The notes below the pieces were generated by a model. It searched no databases and had not been told where the DNA came from. It worked only from the letters and a program-made list of their open reading frames with translations. Both the position numbers and the translations under genes were made by a program. A stretch of 64,000 nt of DNA from contig JAFDVQ010000006.1 in NCBI GenBank assembly GCA_018268915.1, positions 62,001 through 126,000 of the forward strand, given 5' to 3'. Source of the DNA: Acidobacteriota bacterium (GTDB lineage Bacteria > Acidobacteriota > Terriglobia > Terriglobales > Acidobacteriaceae). This document shows positions 23,686 through 32,745 of the stretch, in pieces; the first letter of the stretch is position 1, and the number at the start of each line of letters is the position of its first letter.

Positions 23686-25677
23686 CTACTGCTTTTTGAG
23701 GACTGCCGTCCCCTTCTCGTCCATGAGGATTGCGCTCTCAAGCTTACGAAAATCCGCGGCCCGAGAAGCGGGAAGTTCCACCTGCTTCACAATGAGTTCC
23801 CGCTCATAATGGAGCTTGTCGCCCTTTGCAACGATCGTAGAGTGGTAGCTGGCGAAATCGAGGTCAAGGGCCACCGGATCTGGAGTCTCGTCCACCACGT
23901 ATCCAGTTGGCAGTGTGATGTCAAAGCTGTCGCGCCATCGTCCGGTTGCACTCAGGTCGATGGGCACCGTTCTTGGCTTGTCATTGAAGGGCATTGCGTC
24001 TGAACCAACCACTCGCGGCCGAATGAGCAGCAGTGAGCCTGCCTGGTGCGCATATTGCGCAGATGAGAATTTGTAATGCAGTTCCATTGGCTTATCAAGC
24101 TCAACCGGCTGCACGTATTCGAAGGAATTCAGCACCACGCCAGGAACATCGCGAGCAACGGAACTCTCCAGAGCCGCGCGGCGTTCCTTCTCATCGGCAT
24201 TCTTGAGCATGAGACGCATCTCTGCGCCTTCCGCTCCGCCGTGAGTAACGTCCACCTGACCCGTAAGCCCACCGTCTGCCGCGAGAGTGAACAGTCCCGT
24301 GCGCTCATTCCCGTTTGCATCCGGAGAAAGAATTGGGAGAGCAAGCACTTGGCTCGCCGGTCCCCCAGCAAGAATTCCGTAGCTTCCCTGCAAATACGAC
24401 GGGAGGTTCCCCACAGGAGTACGTTCATTTGTTGGATCGAAGATTAAGTACCTTCTTCCATCATGACCCTTCGTGGTTGCCATCAGGCGGGAGTCATTAA
24501 CGTCAGCGGGAACCTCAATGGCGGTGATCATGTGATTGCCGTAGATCGACGGCGCATCAGGATCAACGATTCCCCGCCGATCATCGACAGGCATGTAGTA
24601 CGCGTTAATGCCGGCCACCCGCAGCATCGCGATCAGAAGCGTGGTCTTGTCTTTGCAGTCTCCATAGCGATTGCGAAAGATATCCGCAGCGTGGTTCGCC
24701 TGAAAGCCGCTGATGCCGCGAAAAACGATGAAGTACCGGATGTTCTTCTGGATGTTTTCTGTGATTCGACTGAGTTTGGTGTAAAAGTCCGGTGCCCCCG
24801 CAATAAGAGACTGCGTAAAGCTGGTTATTTCGGGCGAGGGCAGGGGTCGATCTGCTTCCAATCCCGTGACCCAGGCGCCGATTCCTTTCCATTGGTTATC
24901 CGTGCCGTCGACCGCCGCGTCACCCCACTGCACGCTCATGCGTGCCGCAAGGGCCTCCCATTCAGGATGAGAAGGAATGTCGCGAAGGTCGAGGGCAGGC
25001 ATGTCCTTCACCTCCCACCGCCAGTGATTGGGAGCTACCTCGACGGCCGGTACTGCCTTGAAACTATGCCACGCCTGACTGTGAGGGCTTCCGGGCGGAA
25101 GATCGACCTCAAGCGCCTGGAAGACAACCGGGATACCGTTCTGGATCCGCCAAACTTTTTCGTGCATGTATGGCCGGATTAACTCTTCCGATTCACAGAA
25201 AATGGTGGCGCCGACATCTACTGCCGGCGGATGCGCGATCCGTTCCTTGTAGGAGGACAGCATAATCGGAATCTGCGTATCGCCTGCTTCCGCAAAATCC
25301 GTGTCCTGTGCCATGTAGAGCTTTTCGTCCGCAGCTACGGTCCACACCCGGAAGTAGTTGATCTTCTCATCAACGTCATATCCGACCCCACAGCCGTTAT
25401 GACGGCCTTGGGGCTTCAGAATCCGGATAGCTTCGCGCTCTCGTTCCGTAGCTCGGCCATTCGCGTCGATTGTCTCCACGTACTCGTCATACAGGATTAC
25501 AGCGGGCGCATCCTTCGCGTAGTCGGGTACGTGGGTCTTGCTTGCCTGCACAGCCCAGTCAGGCAAGGGCTGATTCTTGCCGAACATTCCCGCCGAAGCA
25601 GATCCAGGCAAACCCGCGAGCAAAGCAGCCACAAGCAGCGGTTGAAGATGAGAAGCCATCCCAGGCCCGGATTTCAT
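23686..25677 (-). CDS. Exported DUF3857 protein with an active-type transglutaminase-like core
   Basis: The 663-residue protein has a signal peptide ending in GSASAG (about 29). A DUF3857 beta-rich domain follows (about 60-270), then a transglutaminase-like core with a visible Cys-His-Asp triad: Cys341 in NRYGDCKDKTTLL, His382 in YGNHMITAI and Asp414 in LIFDPTN. A C-terminal beta domain follows. Only one base separates this gene from its upstream paralogue, so they are co-transcribed. Such pairs are common in acidobacteria and Bacteroidetes; activity (crosslinking or proteolysis) is not established. Confidence 0.8.
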   Translation of the reverse strand: MKSGPGMASHLQPLLVAALLAGLPGSASAGMFGKNQPLPDWAVQASKTHVPDYAKDAPAVILYDEYVETIDANGRATEREREAIRILKPQGRHNGCGVGYDVDEKINYFRVWTVAADEKLYMAQDTDFAEAGDTQIPIMLSSYKERIAHPPAVDVGATIFCESEELIRPYMHEKVWRIQNGIPVVFQALEVDLPPGSPHSQAWHSFKAVPAVEVAPNHWRWEVKDMPALDLRDIPSHPEWEALAARMSVQWGDAAVDGTDNQWKGIGAWVTGLEADRPLPSPEITSFTQSLIAGAPDFYTKLSRITENIQKNIRYFIVFRGISGFQANHAADIFRNRYGDCKDKTTLLIAMLRVAGINAYYMPVDDRRGIVDPDAPSIYGNHMITAIEVPADVNDSRLMATTKGHDGRRYLIFDPTNERTPVGNLPSYLQGSYGILAGGPASQVLALPILSPDANGNERTGLFTLAADGGLTGQVDVTHGGAEGAEMRLMLKNADEKERRAALESSVARDVPGVVLNSFEYVQPVELDKPMELHYKFSSAQYAHQAGSLLLIRPRVVGSDAMPFNDKPRTVPIDLSATGRWRDSFDITLPTGYVVDETPDPVALDLDFASYHSTIVAKGDKLHYERELIVKQVELPASRAADFRKLESAILMDEKGTAVLKKQ

Positions 25678-25678
25678 C

Positions 25679-27652
25679 TCAGTTTCCTTTGGCGACTTGC
25701 GATCTGGTTAGAACGAGTTGTTGCTGATCCGCCGCTGCAACCTTCTGATAGAAGTCATGCAGGTCCCCGTACTCCTTCGGCTCAAGCAAGGTGAAGTTGT
25801 AACCCACCGTACGTGTCGTTACGATGTCGCTCCCCTTGACCGTCGATGAGGACTTGAAAGCTGCATGGTTCGCCCAGCCTATGCTGGCCGGTGCAGGCGC
25901 GGCATCCATCGTGAACTCCGCCGGAATGTGGTAGGTCACTTCATCCTGATTCAACTGAGCAAAGTGAACATCTATTCCAGTCGTTCGCTTATCCTGCGCA
26001 AGAAAAGGATGACGCGCATGCGATGCAAAGAATAGCTCCGGCATGATGAGCCTTTTTCCCGTGACGTTCGCCAGTGTGCCCGAAACGTCGACCATCGCCA
26101 TCAGGTTCGACTCATAGTCGGACAGGCCTAGAAAATGATTGAAGTCTGCCTCAACACCTTGAGGCAGATCGCTGCGGATTAACTCGTTGAATCGCTTCTT
26201 GACCTCGTCTTCATCATTGCGCAATGTCAACTGACGCCAGTGAAGCGCCTGCTGCCCACGCATGATGTATCGAATGGTGCCCTTTACATTCCCCGACGGA
26301 TCGATCGTGAGATCTGCAATCCTGTTCGTGACATTGGTCGTATAAGCAGCACCCGGTGCGGAGCCTGCCGCCATTCCTTTGTCGCTTTCCCTGAAACCCT
26401 CCGCTAGCATGTGTTTCCAGTGAAGGACTCCATAAGGACACATCTTCTGTCCGGGATCGAGATAGACCTCTTTGCCGGCGATGGTGACCACCGCGATATA
26501 GTCGTCAAGCTGAGATGTAGATAGCAGAGTCGGATCAAACATCGCGCGGCTGCGATTTACCACCTGCATCGGGAAGACGTGTAAACCAGCTGCACGTGCA
26601 AGAGCGATGTAGAGAAGCGCGATCTCGTCAGAAGTGCCGCCCTTCTGTTTCCACACGTCCTCTGCGCTTTTGATTTGTTTGAGCTTTTCGTTCTTCAGTT
26701 CTGCCTTGCTTTTTTCACGCGTGAAGTCGGTATTCTCCAGCTTCATGACCTCGGCGTAGATCTTGCGTGACTTCTGATCCTCCGTATCGGAGGGCGCAAC
26801 GATCTGCGCAACCGCATCCCTGAGCGTCTTTGACGGATCAGCAAAGTGATCTGCCTCCTTCTGCCAGCGATTCCCTTCCTTCTGCCAGAATTCGCCGCCG
26901 CTCGAGTACTGCGTATAGTAGAACTGCATCCTCCAGTTCACGCTGTTCTGTGGAGGCATCCAATCCTCGGATGGAATTGCGGGAATATCCATTAGGTCGA
27001 GTTCGTAGCCGCCGCTGATCTTATGGGTAATCCTGTCGCCAATGCCGCCTGTGGACGAGTACATCAGCCTGTTCAGCGCCTCCCCCCGGCTGTTCGTGAT
27101 CACATAGCCGTTATCCCGAGCTGGGAGAAAGGCGTAATGAGCCTTGTGAACGAAATACTGCTGCTGGATATCCCAGTCCGGAGAGGAGACGACGTTGTCG
27201 TCATAGCGAAGCAGGAGCTTGTACTCCAGAACGCTTCCAACTTCAACACTTGGGAGTGTGAACACCATTGTGTTGATCTGGAGGTCCTTGGTCTTGACCT
27301 CCATCAGATCGGAAGGCTTTGTTGTCAACGGAATGATTGTGCCGTCGGCATGGATCGTGCGGCCCTTGATGTCCGTGACCTTGAAGCTATGTCGCTCGTA
27401 TGGAATACGGACAGTGGCCAGTTCCTTACCCTTCTCGGTAAGCACTTTGATCCGGGCGTTGATCGCGTGATAGTGAAGGTTATCGTCAGTCGTCTCTTCG
27501 CGAAAGAGGTAGACAGCATCCGCGCCGGGAGCCTTGGGATCGGAACTCATTCCCAGTTCTTCTTTGGTTGGCGCCGGGAACTGCGCGTATAAGACCGTCG
27601 GAACAGCGAGGGACAGGCAACAAAGCGAAAACAGCAGGTGTTTCAGCCTCAT
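25679..27652 (-). CDS. Exported DUF3857 protein with a degenerate transglutaminase core
   Basis: The 657-residue protein has a signal peptide (MRLKHLLFSLCCLSLAV, cleavage after LYAQ). It is organised like its downstream neighbour: DUF3857 domain (about 60-260), transglutaminase-like fold and C-terminal DUF2569/beta region. The nucleophile position is Ser341 (GGTSDEIALLYIALARAAGL), the His position is replaced (QLDDYIAVV), and only the YLDPG aspartate remains. It is therefore probably a binding or scaffold partner rather than an enzyme. It leads a tight two-gene operon. Confidence 0.8.
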   Translation of the reverse strand: MRLKHLLFSLCCLSLAVPTVLYAQFPAPTKEELGMSSDPKAPGADAVYLFREETTDDNLHYHAINARIKVLTEKGKELATVRIPYERHSFKVTDIKGRTIHADGTIIPLTTKPSDLMEVKTKDLQINTMVFTLPSVEVGSVLEYKLLLRYDDNVVSSPDWDIQQQYFVHKAHYAFLPARDNGYVITNSRGEALNRLMYSSTGGIGDRITHKISGGYELDLMDIPAIPSEDWMPPQNSVNWRMQFYYTQYSSGGEFWQKEGNRWQKEADHFADPSKTLRDAVAQIVAPSDTEDQKSRKIYAEVMKLENTDFTREKSKAELKNEKLKQIKSAEDVWKQKGGTSDEIALLYIALARAAGLHVFPMQVVNRSRAMFDPTLLSTSQLDDYIAVVTIAGKEVYLDPGQKMCPYGVLHWKHMLAEGFRESDKGMAAGSAPGAAYTTNVTNRIADLTIDPSGNVKGTIRYIMRGQQALHWRQLTLRNDEDEVKKRFNELIRSDLPQGVEADFNHFLGLSDYESNLMAMVDVSGTLANVTGKRLIMPELFFASHARHPFLAQDKRTTGIDVHFAQLNQDEVTYHIPAEFTMDAAPAPASIGWANHAAFKSSSTVKGSDIVTTRTVGYNFTLLEPKEYGDLHDFYQKVAAADQQQLVLTRSQVAKGN

Positions 27653-27881
27653 ATAGTTTTGACCTTGTAAAGGAATCGTTGGCAGTGTACCGCAGTTTTG
27701 TTAACTTTGAACGCCTAATCGTTGCCACCTTTGAGCTATTTCCAGATAGTCACTCACTTAACCCAAGTAATAGTGGCTTCTGAAAAGCCTGAAGGCCCGT
27801 ATTACTCTGGAGGGACTAAGGTGGCAGAATCAAGAAGGGAAAGGTATTTGGAGGTTTCGATAGCTTAGACAATCCGAATTG

Positions 27882-28472
27882 TCAGATGCGATGCCCAAGT
27901 GGGCCTTTTAAAAAATGCGGCTCTAACATGCTTGTCACGAGCGCGACCGGTAAACCGACAACATTGAAGTAGCAGCCCTCTATTCGGGGGATCCATCTCG
28001 CGGCATAGCCCTGGATTCCGTAGGCTCCAGCTTTATCCATTGGCTCTCCGGTCGCAACATAACCGGCTATCTCTTCTTCGCGCAATGTGACGAACTGAAC
28101 GCCTGTTACTTCGGCGGCAACTTCGAAGCGAGTAGCCGTAACGACCGCAACTCCCGTAATCACTCGATGCGTCCTGCCTGAGAGCATCCGGAGCATGCGA
28201 ATGGCATCTACATTGTCTTCGGGCTTAGCCAGTATGTGGCCGTCAAGGGTGACGGTCGTATCGGCACCGATAACGACAGTCTCAGGGTCATCAAGCTGAG
28301 CGTATACAGCCTGCGCCTTTTCGCGAGCGAGGCGAACGACATAGGCAATCGGATCCTCATCTGGGCGGGTGTCCTCGTTGATGTGTGCGGGAACGATCTC
28401 AAAACGAAAGCCCGCCTGCTTGAGCAGTTCGCTTCGGCGGGGTGAGGCGGATGCCAGGACAAGTCGGCGCAT
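27882..28472 (-). CDS. maf: Maf family nucleotide pyrophosphatase
   Basis: The start at 28472 begins with the diagnostic LVLASASPRRSELLKQAGF; the longer open frame upstream overlaps the divergent gene and is rejected. The 196-residue protein retains VIGADTTVTLDG, KPEDNVDAIRMLRMLSGRTH and the IQGYAARWIPRIEGCYFNVV end. Maf/YhdE proteins hydrolyse non-canonical or canonical NTPs and influence septation. GYAARWI is typical of the dTTP/UTPase branch. Confidence 0.93.
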   Translation of the reverse strand: MRRLVLASASPRRSELLKQAGFRFEIVPAHINEDTRPDEDPIAYVVRLAREKAQAVYAQLDDPETVVIGADTTVTLDGHILAKPEDNVDAIRMLRMLSGRTHRVITGVAVVTATRFEVAAEVTGVQFVTLREEEIAGYVATGEPMDKAGAYGIQGYAARWIPRIEGCYFNVVGLPVALVTSMLEPHFLKGPLGHRI

Positions 28473-28546
28473 AGGACATCCCCAGCTTAATCCCTTCCCC
28501 GGCGCACGAGCAGCTGTCGGCATAAGGCGGTGTACGATCAGAATCG

Positions 28547-29359
28547 ATGATCTTTGCTGATCGTGAATTGGCCAAACGACTTGAAGCAACAGAGGCATAT
28601 GCCTGCGCGCAGTTCGCCGAAGCACGAAAGAAACTCGATCCACGGAGTTCCTCCATGTGGTTCAAATGTGCTGGAGCTACGGTGGTCTTCGATGGCGTTG
28701 ATGCACCGACCACTCAGACTTTCGGGCTCGGTATGTATGAGGAAGCTACGCCGACAGCTCTCGATGAGATTGAGGAGTTCTATTTTCAGCGTGGCGCCGA
28801 ACCGATGCATGAAGTTTGTCCTTTTGCAGGCACCCCTACGCTCGACCTGCTATGCAGCCGCGGTTATCACCCCTTTGAGATCAGCAATGTCATGTATCGA
28901 GCTGTCGAGATAAGCAGTGAACAGCTTGCTCCCAATATCTCGGTCCGTACAATCACAGCTGACGAAGCAAAGCTATGGAGCAGCATCAGTGCTCGCGGAT
29001 GGGCAGATGAACACCCTGAGCTTGAGGAGTTTCTCCTCGACTTAGGCGCGGTGTGTGCCGCTCGCCGGGGCAGTCCATGCTTCCTCGCTGAGGTCGCCGG
29101 CTTGCCGGGTGCAGCTGGAACTTTGATCATGCATGATGGCGTGGCTCTTTTCGGAGGTTCCGCAACAGTCCCCGAGATGCGGCGTCGTGGCCTGCAGGCC
29201 GCCTTGCTGCATGAGCGCATGCGCTATGCGGCTGAGCACGGATGCGATTTAGCGATGATGGTGGCTGAGGCCGGATCGAATTCACAAAGAAATGCCGAGC
29301 GTAAAGGCCTCCAAGTCGCATACACACGCTCGAAGTGGCGATTGGGCCGCCGCCAATAG
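28547..29359 (+). CDS. GNAT family N-acetyltransferase
   Basis: The 270-residue protein is divergent from maf. The C-terminal half holds a GNAT core: CFLAEVAGLPGAAGTLIMHD, then GGSATVPEMRRRGLQAALLH with the acetyl-CoA pyrophosphate loop RRRGLQ, and AEAGSNSQRNAERKGLQVAY. The N-terminal half looks like a second, degenerate GNAT-like unit (GLGMYEEATPTALDEIEEFY). The substrate is unknown. Confidence 0.8.
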   Translation: MIFADRELAKRLEATEAYACAQFAEARKKLDPRSSSMWFKCAGATVVFDGVDAPTTQTFGLGMYEEATPTALDEIEEFYFQRGAEPMHEVCPFAGTPTLDLLCSRGYHPFEISNVMYRAVEISSEQLAPNISVRTITADEAKLWSSISARGWADEHPELEEFLLDLGAVCAARRGSPCFLAEVAGLPGAAGTLIMHDGVALFGGSATVPEMRRRGLQAALLHERMRYAAEHGCDLAMMVAEAGSNSQRNAERKGLQVAYTRSKWRLGRRQ

Positions 29360-29408
29360 ATTCCTGGAAGGCGCAGCACGCGCTTTGTTCAAAGGGAGAG
29401 GTAGCCAG

Positions 29409-30611
29409 ATGGAAGATTTCTTCAAAGACCGTCGTGATTTCCTGAAGCATGCTGGGCTGGTTGGCTCGTTCGCGATGATGCCGGCAGTCCAGGAGGTCTG
29501 GGCCGCGAATGGGCGGGGCGGAACTGTGATTGAGGATGCGGTGTTCCCTCAGGAATCACCACAGTCTCCTGTCAACCACATCAAATTCGCGGTATGCGGA
29601 ATGAGCCACGATCACATCTATGGCATGGTTGGAGCCATCCAGCGTGGCGGTGGAGAGCTGGTCGCCGCCTGGGGTGGTGAAGAAGACAAGCTCGCCGCCT
29701 TCACAAAACGCTTCCCCGGCGTGAGGATCGTCAAGTCACAGGACGAAGTCCTGCAGGATTCGTCTGTTCAGCTTGTGCTCAGCTCGCAGATCGCCAGCGA
29801 ACGCGCGCCGCTGGGTATTCGCGCGATGAAAGCAGGCAAAGACTTTCTCTCGGACAAACCCGGAATCACCACACTTGAGCAGCTCGCCGACGTCCGAAAG
29901 ACCGTCGCGGAGACTTCGCGTATCTACGGCATCATGTATAGCGAGCGTCTGGAAGTCAAAGCCGCAGTGTACGCTGGCGAACTTATCCGCCAGGGAGCAA
30001 TCGGCAAGGTGATTCAGACCATCAACATCGCTCCTCATCAGATAATCCAGCGCGGCGGAACTGCTGGAGGTGGCGCTGGGAGGCCGGACTGGTTCTGGAA
30101 CCCCGAACAATACGGCGGCATCCTATGCGACATCGGCTCTCACCAGGTTGATCAATTCCTCTACTACACCGGTTCTACCAATGCCGAAATCATCGAGTCG
30201 CAGGTTGCGAACGTGCGTCATCCCGAGCACCCGAAGTTTCAGGATTTTGGTGACATGGTCCTGCGCGGAAACCGCGGTCTTGGGTACGTTCGGCTCGATT
30301 GGTTCACCCCCGACGGACTCGGCACCTGGGGCGATGGTCGCCTGTTCATCCTCGGCACCAATGGATACATCGAAATCCGAAAGTACACAGACGTGGCTGT
30401 AAAAAACCGGGGAAACAATCTCTTCCTTGTTGATGGAAAGCAGGCGAGGTATATCGATTGCACCAACATGCCTCTGCCGTTTGGGCCGCAGTTCGTTTCT
30501 GACATCGTGAATCGCACCCACACCGCGCAGGATCAGACGGAATGTTTGCTCGCCGCCGAACTCGTAATCATGGCGCAGAATAGCGCGAAGTTTATACAGC
30601 TTCAGGAATAG
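29409..30611 (+). CDS. Exported Gfo/Idh/MocA family oxidoreductase
   Basis: The start at 29409 gives 400 residues with a twin-arginine signal (KDRRDFLKHAGLVGSFAMM). The Rossmann part begins IKFAVCGMSHDHIYGMVGAI, and GKDFLSDKPGITTLEQLAD carries the conserved catalytic-region Lys-Pro. The C-terminal substrate domain contains GGILCDIGSHQVDQFLYY. NAD(P)-dependent sugar or glycoside oxidoreduction is likely, with Tat export of the folded, cofactor-loaded protein. It is followed closely by a phosphodiesterase gene. Confidence 0.88.
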   Translation: MEDFFKDRRDFLKHAGLVGSFAMMPAVQEVWAANGRGGTVIEDAVFPQESPQSPVNHIKFAVCGMSHDHIYGMVGAIQRGGGELVAAWGGEEDKLAAFTKRFPGVRIVKSQDEVLQDSSVQLVLSSQIASERAPLGIRAMKAGKDFLSDKPGITTLEQLADVRKTVAETSRIYGIMYSERLEVKAAVYAGELIRQGAIGKVIQTINIAPHQIIQRGGTAGGGAGRPDWFWNPEQYGGILCDIGSHQVDQFLYYTGSTNAEIIESQVANVRHPEHPKFQDFGDMVLRGNRGLGYVRLDWFTPDGLGTWGDGRLFILGTNGYIEIRKYTDVAVKNRGNNLFLVDGKQARYIDCTNMPLPFGPQFVSDIVNRTHTAQDQTECLLAAELVIMAQNSAKFIQLQE

Positions 30612-30705
30612 TCCAACACTATCCGGTCTGCATCCGGTCATGCGGACTTTGATCTGCGACGACCACGTCACCTATTCTTTCAACTTTCCGCTCAAGGAGA
30701 ACCTG

Positions 30706-31713
30706 TTGCGTACTCAGCTGATCTTCCTACTCCTATTCAGTTCTCTGGCTCTTACAGCACGAGCCGGACAGTCGTCCGACTCGGCCCGTCCCGGAGCGCG
30801 CTCTGTTATGGACGCGCACAATTGCTATCCCTACTGGGAATGGTGGAGCGACCGTATCGATCGTGCACTCGCTGCGGGCACGCCTGTTGCCATTGAGCAG
30901 GATCTTGGCTGGTACACCGATCCGAAATCCGGACGCAGTTGGTCTGTTGTCACGCACGGCGACCCCATCACTGGCCACGAACCAACGATGGAGCATTACT
31001 TCTTCGATCGAGTGCGGCCCATTGTCGAAAAGGCCCTCAAAGACGGCAATCATGGAAACTGGCCACTGATCACGCTGAACCTTGACTTCAAGGACGACAA
31101 GCCCGAGCACCTTGCAGCTGTGCGAGCACTTCTCCAGAAGTACCGTTCCTGGATCAGCGAAGCGCCAAGAGGAAAGGATCCGAGCGTTGTCCAGAAACTG
31201 GTCGTCCGGCCGATCCTGGTTCTCACCGGTGAACCCGATGCGCAACAGGAGGTCTTCTACGATCAGCTAGGCCCAAATGATCCAGTCCTGGCGTTCGGAG
31301 CAGTGCACACGACAGACAAGGACTACCACGCGTCTCCGGAAGTCATCGATTCGGAAAAGGCCACCAACTATCGCCGATGGTGGAATAACGCGTGGCATGT
31401 CGTCGAAGCTGGAGGACAACAACACGCTGGCGAGTGGACGGCGGAGAAAGCTCACCGCCTTAGAGCCCTCGTCGAACGTGCCCACGCCAATGGCCTATGG
31501 ATACGCTTCTATACCCTGGACGGCGAAAAGGAAGAGGAAGTCAGCTGCCACGGCTGGTTCCGCAGCTACAACTTTGGAAATATCCCACAAGCTCGCAAAC
31601 GGTGGAAGGCTGCGATCGACGCCGGCGTGGATTACATAGCATCCGATCAATACGAACTGCTGGCGGACGAGATTCGCCAATCATCCCATGCCCAGAATGT
31701 CTCTTCGCAGTGA
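30706..31713 (+). CDS. Exported PLC-like / glycerophosphodiesterase-type phosphodiesterase
   Basis: A TTG at 30706, eight bases after AAGGAGA, gives a good signal peptide (LRTQLIFLLLFSSLALTARA). An ATG at 30640 lacks a binding site. The 335-residue protein has the TIM-barrel phosphodiesterase pattern: DAHNCYPYWEWWSDRIDRAL, then VAIEQDLGWY with the metal-binding E-x-D, WPLITLNLDFKDDKPEH and the late WIRFYTLDG and IASDQYELLA strands. Acidobacterial homologues are annotated as PI-PLC-like. It is likely periplasmic; substrate unknown. Confidence 0.7.
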   Translation: MRTQLIFLLLFSSLALTARAGQSSDSARPGARSVMDAHNCYPYWEWWSDRIDRALAAGTPVAIEQDLGWYTDPKSGRSWSVVTHGDPITGHEPTMEHYFFDRVRPIVEKALKDGNHGNWPLITLNLDFKDDKPEHLAAVRALLQKYRSWISEAPRGKDPSVVQKLVVRPILVLTGEPDAQQEVFYDQLGPNDPVLAFGAVHTTDKDYHASPEVIDSEKATNYRRWWNNAWHVVEAGGQQHAGEWTAEKAHRLRALVERAHANGLWIRFYTLDGEKEEEVSCHGWFRSYNFGNIPQARKRWKAAIDAGVDYIASDQYELLADEIRQSSHAQNVSSQ

Positions 31714-31732
31714 AACGCCGTGCCTATCCAGA

Positions 31733-32266
31733 TCAGCGAATGATCGTCATCTGGGACGTGCTCGAAAATTGACGCTGGCTGTTGGCAATGAAAGGAAGTG
31801 GAAATCTGAAATTGTAGCTCACGGTCACCTTCACAATGCAATTGGGACCATTGTTGCCGTCGGCCGTGTCGCATGCGGTTCCGGTCGAAGTCGTCCCGGG
31901 CCACGATGTGGACACACTCAAGTTGGCTGTCGATAACCCCGGCGGCGTCGAACCTTTTATGTAGTTGGAGATGTCCGTGCCGGAGGCTGTGCAGTCCAGT
32001 GAATTAGAGCTGCACGATGCGCTGCTCCAGCTCGCTCCCCGCACACTGCCATACCGCGCACCCTCTTCTGCTGCATTCGCCACAAAATGGGCCGCATAAA
32101 GCGCAAACGAAACATACATGACCATGAAGGCGATTGCCATCCAGACTGACACCGCCAGGGCAAACTCCACGGCCTCGCTTCCTCTGTCATCCCGCAGCCT
32201 GGCTGGCCAGCTATTTCCATCTGTCACTCTGCCAGAAGATACGATTCCACTCCTGAGAATCCTCAT
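31733..32266 (-). CDS. TadE-like pilus/secretion protein
   Basis: The 177-residue protein has a basic N-terminus and one TadE-type transmembrane segment (about 28-58: RGSEAVEFALAVSVWMAIAF), followed by a Ser/Thr/Cys-rich exported domain. The E at the fifth position of the hydrophobic stretch is typical of TadE/pseudopilin-like proteins. It is the last gene of a three-gene cluster, two bases after the preceding gene. Confidence 0.75.
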   Translation of the reverse strand: MRILRSGIVSSGRVTDGNSWPARLRDDRGSEAVEFALAVSVWMAIAFMVMYVSFALYAAHFVANAAEEGARYGSVRGASWSSASCSSNSLDCTASGTDISNYIKGSTPPGLSTANLSVSTSWPGTTSTGTACDTADGNNGPNCIVKVTVSYNFRFPLPFIANSQRQFSSTSQMTIIR

Positions 32267-32268
32267 CT

Positions 32269-32745
32269 CTAGTTTCCGCCGGCGCGCAGCCGGAATTCCC
32301 TTGTGATGTTGATTGAAGATGGTAGGCCGGGATATCCAAAGACCGTTCGATACGGACTTGTGACTGTGACATCTACGTAGGTTACATAGTTATAGGTGCA
32401 AGTTGGTGTCGAAGTGCAGGAAACTACGTCCGATGTCCCATCCGAGCATTCACATCCGTACTTCGCCGTCGCAGTGACATTAGACAGATTTGAAGCACCA
32501 GCTTTGGCTGCCTGGATCATTCCATCGGTATCGCTCGGATTCTCCACCCCGTAAATGGCTCCCGCGTGAGCCGCTGAAGCAACTTCAATGGCGGCATAGA
32601 AGCCTCTGCCAAGGTCAACTACAGGAATGAGCATCGCGAGGAACAAAGGAAGCACGAGCGCGAGCTCTACAAAGCTTGCGCCCTCCTCCGCGCTCATCAG
32701 CAGGCCCAATTGTGTCTTCACAGCGGCTTCCTTCTGCGCTTTCAT
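32269..32745 (-). CDS. TadE-like pilus/secretion protein
   Basis: The 158-residue protein has EEGASFVELALVLPLFLAML at about 20-39, a canonical TadE signature. A soluble domain with four cysteines follows (CECSDGTSDVVSCTSTPTC). Its start overlaps the stop of the Tad-domain gene by four bases. TadE proteins are minor pilin-like parts of Flp/Tad machines. The ATPase, secretin and prepilin genes are not in this window. Confidence 0.8.
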   Translation of the reverse strand: MKAQKEAAVKTQLGLLMSAEEGASFVELALVLPLFLAMLIPVVDLGRGFYAAIEVASAAHAGAIYGVENPSDTDGMIQAAKAGASNLSNVTATAKYGCECSDGTSDVVSCTSTPTCTYNYVTYVDVTVTSPYRTVFGYPGLPSSINITREFRLRAGGN

